Source: Myxococcota bacterium
GTDB taxonomy: Bacteria; Myxococcota_A; UBA796; JAFGLY01
Assembly (NCBI GenBank): GCA_024276675.1
Contig: JAJRWT010000115.1
Location: 1 to 64,000 of the forward strand
Reading direction: 5' to 3'
DNA length: 64,000 bases
Under the pieces are notes generated by a model, which did not search any database, was not told where the DNA came from, and saw only the letters and a list, made by a program, of their open reading frames with translations. Both the position numbers and the translations under genes were made by a program. Positions within the stretch are counted from its first letter, which is position 1. Every line of letters starts with the position of its first letter. Of this stretch, positions 26,990-36,271 are shown in pieces.

Positions 26990-27313
26990 GGTTCCTCCGT
27001 CGAGCGACTCTCGGTCGCCGGTTTCGCGCGTTCTGACGTTGGAGCAGCTCGAACATTCAATTTTTTTTAAGGGGGGGGTCTCCATGGTGGCTTTTCCACA
27101 ACAACGATGGCACGAATCTCGTGCTTAGCCGTCTGGCTGCCAATCTCGCAAGGCACCTGGGCGCCAGCCCGGTAATCGTGGGCTTCCAGCATGATTACAT
27201 CACTTCAGGTCATTCGTCGCAATGCGTACGAGATTGGTAACACTTGCCGTCGGGCCGGTGGTCGCCGTGTAAGAGGCGTTCAAGGTGGTTTCTGAAACCG
27301 GCTGCTTTCGCCC
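26990..27313. promoter_or_regulatory. 324-bp intergenic region with T8 and G8 homopolymers
   Basis: No separate gene is seen. On the plus strand T8 (27061-27068), AA and G8 (27071-27078) form an unusual double homopolymer in the leader of the barrel-protein gene. The rest, up to the DUF4340 gene stop, is unremarkable sequence in which I see no terminator. Confidence 0.4.
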
Positions 27314-28660
27314 TCAATGTGCCAGGAAAACCCACAAAAGCTCGTCAAGGGTACTTCCAGTCAACACGAAAACCCTGGAAAGATCTTTCCTGCAAGCGTA
27401 ATATACGCGCCCCCCATCACCCGTGGTCACAGCTCCACTCACATTCAGAACTTTTCTCGAACCTCCAGCCAGGTCCACCTCTACCCGCAGGCGAGGCCTG
27501 TCCATGCCCAGGGCATGACAATCCAGGTCCAGAGCAACTCCATCTGCCCTGAGAGCGGCCAGCCTGCTGGCTGTCTCGATGGCCCGGCGAATGTCCACCT
27601 CTTGGTTGACGGGTTCCACCACGGTCCAGGTTCCGTTGCCCACGTCCTGCTTGAGCTTGACCGACTTTTCACCCACCCGCAGTGCCATGGTGTCCATTTC
27701 GGCGCGGCTAAAGGAAAAAATGGTTCGATCAGCCAGTAGGGACAGGGGGCGTGTGAAGCTCTTGAAGTTTCGTAGCGGCACCTGAAACACCTCTGGGTCG
27801 CCGTCCACCTTGACCAGGCCAACTCCGGCAGATGATTCATCCTGTACAAACTTCAATATGTGTACGCTGCCGTCCGCCAGGGATAGTTCCAGCACGACGA
27901 GAGGATCGTCCCAGCCCACGCCGAAGTCCTCTGCATGCACCTGGCTGGCTCTCATCCTGCAGATGGAGTCCAGGAGAAGCCCAAGCTCTACCTGGTCTAC
28001 CGGGAACCGGGGATCCTGGACCAGGCTCCACCGGAAGGAAGCATCATCGGCCGAAGAGTCCAGATAAACGCGACGAAACGCAGTCCTGGCTCCCTGGCTG
28101 GTGAAGGCGATGGTCTCCACTACCCCCGGGTCGATGCCCAGAAGGGTCCGATTCCGCCACTCGGTGGGTCTGCGGTCCAGGCGGTAACGACCCCCTATTC
28201 GCACGCGGTAGATGTATTCGCTTCCCGAGAAGCGAACCAGCGTGGAACCGCCGGGAACATCCCAGCCCACCACCATGGAGATATCGGGTTCGTCCCCTTC
28301 GGTGAACACCTCGAAGGTGAGACCATTGTTGTCGTCGAGTCCGTAGGTCTCGTAGTTGGCGTCGTCCACCCTCAAGTCCACGGGTTTCTCTTCGCTGAAA
28401 GTGGCCAACAAGGCCTCCACCAGGGGAGCATCCGCCCTGGCCTGCAAAGGTTGAAGCATCATCCAACCATCGGTAGACCGCTCGATTATCGTTGTTTGTC
28501 CGGCCTTGCTGAAGGTGAGCCTGGTCACGGAGTCGCGATCCACCGCCGGAATGCCGGGAAGGTTGAGTTGGGCTTCGTCAGGCCCCGAGGCCAGCAGCAC
28601 CAGGGCCAGGAGCACCACAACCAACAGGCCCAGCAACCCGGTCTTCTTGGAGAAAGGCAT
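27314..28660 (-). CDS. DUF4340-domain protein of an ABC export module
   Basis: A 448-residue membrane-anchored protein with one N-terminal helix (LLGLLVVVLLALVLLAS) and a repeated periplasmic domain of the DUF4340 type (LTFSKAG...IIERSTDGW, WRNRTLLGIDPG). DUF4340 proteins accompany GldF/GldG-type ABC transporters in Bacteroidetes gliding systems and in many proteobacteria. ATG at 28660 overlaps the GldG-like stop (TGATG) and has GGAGGTG 5 nt upstream. It is the last gene of a three-gene operon. Confidence 0.85.
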   Translation of the reverse strand: MPFSKKTGLLGLLVVVLLALVLLASGPDEAQLNLPGIPAVDRDSVTRLTFSKAGQTTIIERSTDGWMMLQPLQARADAPLVEALLATFSEEKPVDLRVDDANYETYGLDDNNGLTFEVFTEGDEPDISMVVGWDVPGGSTLVRFSGSEYIYRVRIGGRYRLDRRPTEWRNRTLLGIDPGVVETIAFTSQGARTAFRRVYLDSSADDASFRWSLVQDPRFPVDQVELGLLLDSICRMRASQVHAEDFGVGWDDPLVVLELSLADGSVHILKFVQDESSAGVGLVKVDGDPEVFQVPLRNFKSFTRPLSLLADRTIFSFSRAEMDTMALRVGEKSVKLKQDVGNGTWTVVEPVNQEVDIRRAIETASRLAALRADGVALDLDCHALGMDRPRLRVEVDLAGGSRKVLNVSGAVTTGDGGRVYYACRKDLSRVFVLTGSTLDELLWVFLAH

Positions 28661-30270
28661 CAACGCACCTCCATTCGTACGGAAACGCGCCTACGCAGAA
28701 GCCACCGCAGCGCCCCCAGGAGAAGCAGCAAGGTGACAGGCCCCAGCAGGTTGGAGATCTTGATCCACAAGGTGGCAGTGGAGTCAGGCTTTTCGAAGGT
28801 GGTGGCTCGCACCGTCCTTGATCGGATACCGATCAGATCCACGTCCTGGCACATCCAATCCACCAGGTTGAGCATGAATGGTATGTTGTTGAGAATCATC
28901 TGGTGGGAACCCGCAACCACCAGGCGAGCAGGCGCACTGGTGGTGATCTTGCTGGCAGGATCGTCGGACAGGACGGCGGCCTGGCCGAAGGGGGTTTCCA
29001 CCGGCGCTGGAGGAATGGGTCGATCCTGGAAAGCGCTAGTGAAAGTACCGGTCAACGCCACCATCAAGGGCCATGGGCCCTTTTCTTCTCCCGGGATCTC
29101 GTTCTTGAAGATGGATGGATCCAGAGTTCTCAAGCCACGGACACGCCCGGCGTCAGCGGATGCCCTGGCGAGCACGGTGGCCTCCAGCCCGGGAGGCAAC
29201 GGTTCCTCCAGCGAAATGGAGGAGACAAATGGGAACAGCATCTGGTCCAGGTCCTTGACTATGGGACTATCATGCGAAAGATTGCGAACAGACGGGATCA
29301 GCGGAGTGTTCACCAGGGCGCGGATGGTTCGCCCTCCCTGGCGTGCCGGAAAGGGCATGCGGCCATTGTGCTCACGATCCAGCACCAGGTCCCGGTTCAC
29401 GCGAAGCCCGTAGGAAAGCAGGAGGTCGTCGAGTCCCGTGTAGATCTCGTCCATGCGCATGGTCCTGGTATCCGGAACCACCGAAGACAAGAACAACGCC
29501 AGGGAGCCCCCGCTCATGAGAAACTGGTCCAGTTGGTACTTGGCACGTTCACCAAGTTGTTTCCGAGGCCCGGCCACCAGGAGAACGTCCAGATCATCGG
29601 GCACGGGTTCCTGACCACCCAAGGCCACCTGGACGACATCGTGGTTTTCGCGTATCTGCCTCAGCAACTTGCTCTCGGGGCCGCTCCCCGCGAACATGGC
29701 CACCTCGCCATGCCCCGTGCTGATACCGACAACGGGTGGGTCTTCGTCGCGTACCAGGGCCCGTATGGTCCTGGCGATGTCGTACTCTGCCGTGTCAACC
29801 TGGGTCACGGCCTCGATGGCCGACTGGCGTTCGCCATAGACGAACGAAACCCCCATGAACACCCGCTTCAACTCCGAGCGATCCGAGCCCCTGTAGGCAT
29901 AGCGAATCGGCCTGATACCGAAGCCCCTGGCTTCTTCTTCCAGCTTGGAATCACCGGTGGGATCCACCACCTGGATCTCCATCCGCCCGCGGGAATAGGC
30001 TCTGAACTCCTCCAGCTTGTCCACCAGGATCTGCTGGTGGTTGTTGTAGGGAGGATCCAGGTCCCGGGTGAAATAGACCTTGACGAAAAGAGGGCGTTGA
30101 AGGCTGGTAGCCAGTTTCCGGCTGGTATCGCTCAGGGTGTAGATGTGATCCGCGGTGATGTCCAGGCGGAAGAAATGCCTCGAGGCCAGCAGGTTTGCCA
30201 GCACCAGCAGCAACATCACCAGTACCAGTCGAGCCCAGAGATCCACCAGGAGGCACTTTCTTGGGTTCAT
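28660..30270 (-). CDS. gldG: GldG-like ABC transporter auxiliary protein
   Basis: A 536-residue protein with an N-terminal helix (LVLVMLLLVLANLLASRHF), a large ABC_transp_aux domain and a C-terminal helix before the basic tail LLRRRVSVRMEVR. The FFRLDITADHIYTLSDTSRK and GEVAMF/RQIRENHDVV blocks are typical of GldG-like proteins. It probably forms the periplasmic part of an ABC-2 exporter with the permease directly upstream (3 nt gap). The substrate of this group is generally unknown. Confidence 0.87.
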   Translation of the reverse strand: MNPRKCLLVDLWARLVLVMLLLVLANLLASRHFFRLDITADHIYTLSDTSRKLATSLQRPLFVKVYFTRDLDPPYNNHQQILVDKLEEFRAYSRGRMEIQVVDPTGDSKLEEEARGFGIRPIRYAYRGSDRSELKRVFMGVSFVYGERQSAIEAVTQVDTAEYDIARTIRALVRDEDPPVVGISTGHGEVAMFAGSGPESKLLRQIRENHDVVQVALGGQEPVPDDLDVLLVAGPRKQLGERAKYQLDQFLMSGGSLALFLSSVVPDTRTMRMDEIYTGLDDLLLSYGLRVNRDLVLDREHNGRMPFPARQGGRTIRALVNTPLIPSVRNLSHDSPIVKDLDQMLFPFVSSISLEEPLPPGLEATVLARASADAGRVRGLRTLDPSIFKNEIPGEEKGPWPLMVALTGTFTSAFQDRPIPPAPVETPFGQAAVLSDDPASKITTSAPARLVVAGSHQMILNNIPFMLNLVDWMCQDVDLIGIRSRTVRATTFEKPDSTATLWIKISNLLGPVTLLLLLGALRWLLRRRVSVRMEVR

Positions 30271-30273
30271 GGT

Positions 30274-30990
30274 CTATCCCAGCCTGCGCAGTACGAGTGA
30301 ATGGACCGCGACGTGAAGGCCAAGGGCCACCACGGAGAGGTAGAAAACCAGGTCCCTGGTGTCCAGCACACCCCTGGCGAGGTTGTTGAAGTGATAGTCA
30401 AAGGAGAGATACTGGACCAACGGCAACAGCGGAGCGGGAACCTGGTGCAGGAAGAAACCCATGGCGAAGGGGACGAGGCAAAGGAACAGAGACAGAAGAA
30501 ACGCCACCACCTGGTTGGCTGTACCAGCACTGGCGGCGGTTCCAATCGCACAATACGAGGCCCCCAGCAAAAAGAGCCCCACGTAGCCGCCCAGTACGGG
30601 GCCGGGATCAACTTCCGCAAGGATGGCGAAGGTCAGTGGATAGCCAAGGGTGAGCAGCAACGCCACCGCGATTAGTCCCAAGGCCGCCAGGTACTTGCCC
30701 AGTACCATCTCCGTTTCTGTCGCGGGCAGCGTGGCCAGCAGTTCCATGGTCCCGGTACGCCTTTCTTCGGCAAACAAGCGCATGGTTACCGCGGGCACGA
30801 AAAGAATGAAGAACACAGCCGACCAGGTAGAAACCGTACGCAACTGGACGGTTCCCTGGGCAAACACGTCCTGGAACCACAAGGTAAAGGAAGCCACCAG
30901 CCCCAGGAAAACCGGAACAAGAATGTACGCCATAGGCGAGTCGAAGTAGAAAGCCAGCTCTCGCCGCATTATCGCGCTAATGTTTCTCAT
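30274..30990 (-). CDS. gldF: ABC-2 type permease, GldF-like
   Basis: A 238-residue inner-membrane permease with about six helices (YILVPVFLGLVASFTLWF, AVFFILFVPAVTMRLF). The cytoplasmic elbow RLFAEERRTGTMELL-TLPATETEMVLGKY, shown here in two parts, is the ABC-2 signature. ATG at 30990 is preferred over a GTG two codons earlier because GAGGTG precedes it. It heads the operon with the GldG-like and DUF4340 genes. The ATP-binding subunit normally found directly upstream is absent from this window. Confidence 0.88.
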   Translation of the reverse strand: MRNISAIMRRELAFYFDSPMAYILVPVFLGLVASFTLWFQDVFAQGTVQLRTVSTWSAVFFILFVPAVTMRLFAEERRTGTMELLATLPATETEMVLGKYLAALGLIAVALLLTLGYPLTFAILAEVDPGPVLGGYVGLFLLGASYCAIGTAASAGTANQVVAFLLSLFLCLVPFAMGFFLHQVPAPLLPLVQYLSFDYHFNNLARGVLDTRDLVFYLSVVALGLHVAVHSLVLRRLG

Positions 30991-31074
30991 GGGCACCTCG
31001 CACCTGAACAGGCAACTCCCCCGACATATACCTGCATATGTGTCATACTTCCCCTTCCCGACCCAGACAATTCC

Positions 31075-32709
31075 ATGAACACGGCCACCAACCCCGAAAA
31101 GTACTCCCAGAGACCCCCGACGGCCAGACCGCCTGCTTCTCGCTCCACTGGGCTGTTCCGTTACCTCGTGTTTTTTTTCCTGCCGGCAGGACCGCTGGCG
31201 GCGAGCACCGAGTTGGACCTGCCGGACACCTGGGACATGGACCCCGAGGACTTGGTGCGGGTGGACGTCCCCGACTTCCCCGACGCCTTGACCACAAGCT
31301 CCCGTGGTTCGTTGTTGGCGGCTCCCCCCGACGACGGCACTCCATGGAGAGTTGCCTCAGTGGCCGAGCTTGACGAGTTCCAGGCATGGGAAGCGGCCGA
31401 TGCCATGCAGGTGGACGCCTGGCATCAGGCCGGCTACACGGGCATGGGCGTCAAGGTGGCCATCTTCGACATGCAGTACTTCGACACCGGGCTCAACATC
31501 GAAGAACTGGGCGATTTTGAGACCCACGACTGCTACGTCCACCCGCAATGTACCGTACCCATCGACCCCCTGCGCCCGGCATTCTCCTTTGAAGAAGGAG
31601 TCCATGGGCTCGCATGTGCCGAGATAATAAGAGACATGGCCCCCGACGCGGAGCTTCACCTGGTGCGCGTAAGCACGACCACCACGCTGGAAAACGCCAT
31701 AGAATGGGCAGTGCGTGAAGGAATCGACCTGGTGAGCATGTCCCTGTCCTTCTTCAACGAGTCATTCTACGACGGCACCGGACCAGTGAACGAGCTCATG
31801 CCGGACATGGCCGCCGGGGACGTCCTGATGGTCACTTCCGCGGGCAACTACGCCGAGGAGCACTGGGTCGAGGATTTCAAGGACCTGGACCTGGACGGCT
31901 ACCACGAGTTCCCGTGGGGCACACAGTATCTCCCCATCTACCTGGGCGGAGGTGGGCGCAGCAGCATCTATGTCAACTGGGATCAATACGGGTTTTGTGG
32001 TGAAACGGACCTGGACGTCCTTGTCTACCGCAGCGACGGAGTGCTGGCAGGACGATCCGAAGAGCGACAGGATCCCGAATCCAACAACTGCGAGCCCGTG
32101 GAAAGAGTGAGCGCCTGGGCGGAAGACTCCGGATGGTACTACCTGCAAGTCCGCCGCGCCGCCGGTGATCCCGTCGTTCGCTTCTCCGTCATGGCCAAGA
32201 GCGGCGAGATCTACCAGGCCATGCCCAACGGTTCCATCACCGACCCGGGAACCCACGCCCTCGCCTTCACGGTGGGAGCCGTGCGAGCCGATGGTTACCT
32301 TGGCAACGGCGCGGAGTATTTCTCCTCCCAGGGCCCCACCCACGGCGGTCTCGCCAAGCCCGACATCGCGGGGCCCGATGGGCTCAGCACGGCATCATAC
32401 GGTATGACAAGTTTTTATGGTACTTCTGCCTCCACGCCCGCCGTCACCGGCGCGCTTGCCCTCATCATGGATCGTTACCCTGACATGGGGCCCTACGACG
32501 CAGCCATGGCCCTTCAAGATTGGGCCGTGAGCGACTCGGCCACCTGGGATGCCCCGGACATGGCCCTGGGAGCGGGTTATGCCCGTCTGCCCGCCCTGGA
32601 ATCATCCCTCCATGGCTGCGGCGGCCGACCGCTCATGATGTGGATCCCCCTGCTTCTACCCTTCGCCGGCATCAGGCGCCGCATCCGACGCGAGCTTGAA
32701 CAACGATGA
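31075..32709 (+). CDS. exported subtilisin-like serine protease with C-terminal sorting tail
   Basis: A 544-residue S8-family protease. The triad is Asp132 (VAIFDMQY), His177 (GVHGLACAEII) and Ser451 (YGTSASTPAV), with oxyanion Asn258 in TSAGN. A signal/anchor helix lies at about 28-43 after a long basic N-region. A CBM- or PPC-like insert occupies about 290-370. The tail GCGGRPLMMWIPLLLPFAG then RRRIRR has the Cys/Gly - helix - Arg-cluster layout of MYXO-CTERM or GlyGly-CTERM signals. It overlaps the next gene by 4 nt. Confidence 0.87.
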   Translation: MNTATNPEKYSQRPPTARPPASRSTGLFRYLVFFFLPAGPLAASTELDLPDTWDMDPEDLVRVDVPDFPDALTTSSRGSLLAAPPDDGTPWRVASVAELDEFQAWEAADAMQVDAWHQAGYTGMGVKVAIFDMQYFDTGLNIEELGDFETHDCYVHPQCTVPIDPLRPAFSFEEGVHGLACAEIIRDMAPDAELHLVRVSTTTTLENAIEWAVREGIDLVSMSLSFFNESFYDGTGPVNELMPDMAAGDVLMVTSAGNYAEEHWVEDFKDLDLDGYHEFPWGTQYLPIYLGGGGRSSIYVNWDQYGFCGETDLDVLVYRSDGVLAGRSEERQDPESNNCEPVERVSAWAEDSGWYYLQVRRAAGDPVVRFSVMAKSGEIYQAMPNGSITDPGTHALAFTVGAVRADGYLGNGAEYFSSQGPTHGGLAKPDIAGPDGLSTASYGMTSFYGTSASTPAVTGALALIMDRYPDMGPYDAAMALQDWAVSDSATWDAPDMALGAGYARLPALESSLHGCGGRPLMMWIPLLLPFAGIRRRIRRELEQR

Positions 32710-33776
32710 CCGCCACCATCCGCAGAACCCTCCCAGACCGGCCCCTGCCTGCCACCAGGCTGTTCCCAGGCCTGCTGGCTGTGCTTGCAAGCTCCGCCTG
32801 CCATCTCTTTTCCAACCCCACCATCCAGGCCACCTGCGAAGACATACCCGGCGCATGCAGCCCTGACAGCACCACGTTCTTGGACAGCCAGGACAGCGCC
32901 GGCCCCATCACCGAACAAGTCCACTGGTCCACGAGCCTTGTAGTGGGTGCCTACGATGCCGAACGGATCTATGTCACGGCCATGGAAGCGGATGGGGAGC
33001 CCATCACCGACCTGTATTTCTCTCGTTCCGGCGGGGCCTCCGGCGACATCGACCTGGACGCCGGTATCCCCGACAACACGATCGGCCCCGTATTCTACGA
33101 CGACGAAACAAGTATCTTCTATGTCTGGGACAACCAGAACAGCCTGTTCTACGCGGCCTCCAGGACCGACCTGGTATCCACCACCGTGACTGGCACCGTC
33201 GTTGACATGATATTCAGCAACGGGTTCATCTACGCGGCGGCAAAACAGGACATGGCCTTCCTCGAAATCGTGGATGACTACACGGTGGCCGAACAGACAT
33301 CCCTGGTTGGCTATTTCCAGAATCTGGACAGCGTCTTCAACTCCGGCGACGGTGGCATCTTCCTGCTGGACCTGGGAACAGGATCCTTCATGCCCGACCT
33401 GCTCTACGTGGACAACGGCGGCTGGGTCACCTGGGCCGATGACTTCGACGACGGTCGGAACAGGTCCAAGGACGCCTTCCTGGGGCCCGACGACGCCCCC
33501 ACCGTATGTTCCAACGCAGGTGGGACCTACCTCGTGGAGTCACTGGCCATTGGCGACACGATTCCCGATGCCTATCCTTCGGCCGACGAACTGGAACAGC
33601 TCCTGGGGATCTCCGTCCTCAACGACGTAGTGGATTGTGCTTGGGATTCCTCGGCAGAGCGCTACCTGCTCTTTTCGCAGACACGGGGCATGCTCTCCCT
33701 GGGCCAGGATGGAACGGTGGAGGCCATCCTTGAACCATCACAGGGAAAGACCTTTTTCAGGGCGGCATTCTTCTGA
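32706..33776 (+). CDS. lipoprotein of unknown function
   Basis: A 356-residue predicted lipoprotein: basic N-region, helix and ASSAC lipobox (Cys32). An Asp/Ser/Thr linker precedes a domain of repeating strands (YDAERIYVTAME, SNGFIYAAAKQ, CAWDSSAERYLLFS), likely a beta-propeller. No known family is recognised. Start overlaps the protease stop (ATGA), so the two are co-translated. The FG-GAP lipoprotein follows about 100 bp downstream. Confidence 0.7.
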   Translation: MTATIRRTLPDRPLPATRLFPGLLAVLASSACHLFSNPTIQATCEDIPGACSPDSTTFLDSQDSAGPITEQVHWSTSLVVGAYDAERIYVTAMEADGEPITDLYFSRSGGASGDIDLDAGIPDNTIGPVFYDDETSIFYVWDNQNSLFYAASRTDLVSTTVTGTVVDMIFSNGFIYAAAKQDMAFLEIVDDYTVAEQTSLVGYFQNLDSVFNSGDGGIFLLDLGTGSFMPDLLYVDNGGWVTWADDFDDGRNRSKDAFLGPDDAPTVCSNAGGTYLVESLAIGDTIPDAYPSADELEQLLGISVLNDVVDCAWDSSAERYLLFSQTRGMLSLGQDGTVEAILEPSQGKTFFRAAFF

Positions 33777-33878
33777 ATCCCAGGCCATGGGAACCTGCGA
33801 AAAAACAGGCTGTCGTTGCGGAGCCTCTCGTTCCGCTCGTGCTTCCTGATAGACTGTCTCCCCTGGGAGGTGACCACC

Positions 33879-36212
33879 ATGCGCTTCACGAGCTTCGGCA
33901 TCACTGCCCTGCTCCTGGCGTCCTGCAAAGGCTGCCAGGAGCAGGGCATTGACCTGCTGCTACATACCATCGATGCAGCATCACCCATCACCCTGGAGGC
34001 AACTCCCTCCGTTGGTGTAGGTCAGGTGGAGGTGACTCTCCGCCTGCTCAACGACTACGGCGCTGCCGTACCCGGGGGAGCCATCACCGCCCACCTGGAG
34101 GGCGACGCCATCCCCTCCGATACCATCGAAATGTCCGTCGATGCCTGGGGATACGCCAGCCAACCCACGACCACGGTCAGCGCCGGACCCTTCACCGTGA
34201 CCCCAATCTCCTCCCAGGAGGCCGCTGCACCGGGCCCTTCCGTTACAAACTGGTCACTCTCTTCACAGCTTCCAACCGGCGGCCTCATGCCCGCATGGCC
34301 CCTGGACGGCATCGGCTCCATGGAGTACCTCCGGGCGCTGTCCGACGGTCTCCTCCTCCTGGGAACCACCGATGCATGGTATCTTCCGACTGATCAGGCA
34401 AGTCCACCCCACCGCGTGCTGGCCATGCACGATTCCATACAGGGGGGCTTGACGAGCCACATAGACGGAGACGGTGTTCTGGATGCCGTGATCTGGACTG
34501 ACACCGAGATAGCAGTCCTCAGGGGCAGAAACGGCGGTGGAATGGGCTGGTTGGGAGGTTTTTCCACAGAAGCCGCCTACACCGTGGTGGGCGTGTCAGT
34601 CGGCGACATCGACGGTGATTGGCAGGCCGACCTGGCGGTGGCTCTGTCAGACGGCAAGAGTTCCACCGTGCGCCTCATGACCGGTGATGGTACCGGTGGA
34701 TTTTCAGAACAGGAGAGCATCGACTTTGACTACGTGCTGACGGATCTTCTCCTTGCCATGAGCGACGGCGACAGCCTGGCCGAGATCAACGGAGTGGACT
34801 CCACGACCACGCTCATCCGCTACGCCAACCTCGATGGCTACGGTTGGGTAGAAACGGGGCCGTCCCGCCTGGAACCCGGGCTTTCGTCTCCCATCAGCTT
34901 CCTTGGAGCGGCGGACCTGGACGGCGGCGGATCCCAGGACCTGGTGCTTGCAGGGCCACCCGAATCCCAGAGCAGCCTGGACGACGAAGAAGGCCGCAAG
35001 GTGGTCTACTACACCTTCGATGGCTCCAACTACGAGTACAAGCTCACCCTGCCCACCTTCCACGCCACCATGGGCGACATCACGGGCGATGGTATTTCAG
35101 ACCTGGTTTTCCTGGAAGGAGGCCAGGCATGGATCGTGACGGTGGACGACGACGAACCATCATTTGTCCGAAGAAATGTCACGGGCCTGCCGGAATCCGG
35201 CCCCATAGCCCTGCTGGACAGCGATGGCCAGAAACTCCAGGACCTGGCGGTGGCTTCCGAAGGCTTGCTGTTGTTCCCCGGGCAGGAGGGCAACGACCCT
35301 GGAACGTGGTACCCATGGGAACCTTCGTGGTCCGGATACTCCCTGGACGCCACGGGGCCCGCCATCCAACTCATGGACCTGGACCACGACGGCATCGTCG
35401 ACTCCGTTGCCAGCTTTACGAGAGACCAGGACAGTGGCATTCTCTCCATGGAGACATGGGCACTGGAAGGCGATGCAGGAGAGTCTCCGTCCTTCGTATC
35501 CGGTGCCGGTATCGACTTCAGCGAATCAGCCCAGCCATTGGACCTGCTTTGGTGCGATCCAATACTCCAGGCCCTGGTGGAAGACGACGAAGAAGTCAGC
35601 CTGCTTTCCATGCAGATGGACCCCTACTCCCTGGCCACCACCTCGAGTTCGGACCTTGGCGTGAACGCCTCACGTATCGCCTGCGGATCCTTCGACGATT
35701 TCGCCACCCTGGCCCTGCTGAACAGCGACGGGGAAGTCGTCTACCTGGACCAGGATCTGGAGGTCACGGGCTCGGAGCAACTGGGAGACTTCCAGGACGT
35801 GGCGGCGGGAGACCCGGACGGCGATGGGCTGGATGAACTCTTGACATGCGACGACTCCCAGTGCAGCATTCTTGTCATCGATGTCGACGGCGACGGCCTG
35901 GACGAGGTCATCACCTCCATGGAAGGGCTCTTGCAGGTGGACGGCTGGGGCGAGACGACAAGCCTTGCCGGAGGCGGAACCCTGACCGCGGCGGACCTGC
36001 AGGGCGACGGCATCCTGGATGTTCTGGCCACTGACGGCTCTCTCATCTGGCTCTACCAGGGGCTCCCCGGTGCCCTGGCACCCGCCGCTGGTCTTCACAC
36101 CCGCCAACAGGAGCCGGCGGGCCCCGCCAGTGCCGGGGACATCGATGGCGACGGCAAAGCGGAGTTGGTCATCGTCACCACCGAAGGCAACATTCTGCAC
36201 CTGGATCCATAG
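33879..36212 (+). CDS. FG-GAP/VCBS-repeat lipoprotein
   Basis: A 777-residue predicted lipoprotein starting at 33879, with GGGAGGTGA just upstream and lipobox LLASC. An Ig-like region (TLEATPSVGVGQVEVTLRLL) is followed by many FG-GAP-like blades with calcium-binding loops such as DIDGDWQADLAVA, DITGDGISDLVFL, DVDGDGLDEVITS and DIDGDGKAELVIV. They form an integrin-alpha-type propeller. A surface-binding role is inferred. The ATG gives a better signal peptide than the upstream ATG at 33816. Confidence 0.85.
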   Translation: MRFTSFGITALLLASCKGCQEQGIDLLLHTIDAASPITLEATPSVGVGQVEVTLRLLNDYGAAVPGGAITAHLEGDAIPSDTIEMSVDAWGYASQPTTTVSAGPFTVTPISSQEAAAPGPSVTNWSLSSQLPTGGLMPAWPLDGIGSMEYLRALSDGLLLLGTTDAWYLPTDQASPPHRVLAMHDSIQGGLTSHIDGDGVLDAVIWTDTEIAVLRGRNGGGMGWLGGFSTEAAYTVVGVSVGDIDGDWQADLAVALSDGKSSTVRLMTGDGTGGFSEQESIDFDYVLTDLLLAMSDGDSLAEINGVDSTTTLIRYANLDGYGWVETGPSRLEPGLSSPISFLGAADLDGGGSQDLVLAGPPESQSSLDDEEGRKVVYYTFDGSNYEYKLTLPTFHATMGDITGDGISDLVFLEGGQAWIVTVDDDEPSFVRRNVTGLPESGPIALLDSDGQKLQDLAVASEGLLLFPGQEGNDPGTWYPWEPSWSGYSLDATGPAIQLMDLDHDGIVDSVASFTRDQDSGILSMETWALEGDAGESPSFVSGAGIDFSESAQPLDLLWCDPILQALVEDDEEVSLLSMQMDPYSLATTSSSDLGVNASRIACGSFDDFATLALLNSDGEVVYLDQDLEVTGSEQLGDFQDVAAGDPDGDGLDELLTCDDSQCSILVIDVDGDGLDEVITSMEGLLQVDGWGETTSLAGGGTLTAADLQGDGILDVLATDGSLIWLYQGLPGALAPAAGLHTRQQEPAGPASAGDIDGDGKAELVIVTTEGNILHLDP

Positions 36213-36271
36213 GATACCCTCGCCGGAGCACCCTCCCTTTCTTGAAGACAGGCCAGGTTCGCCCATGGGGA

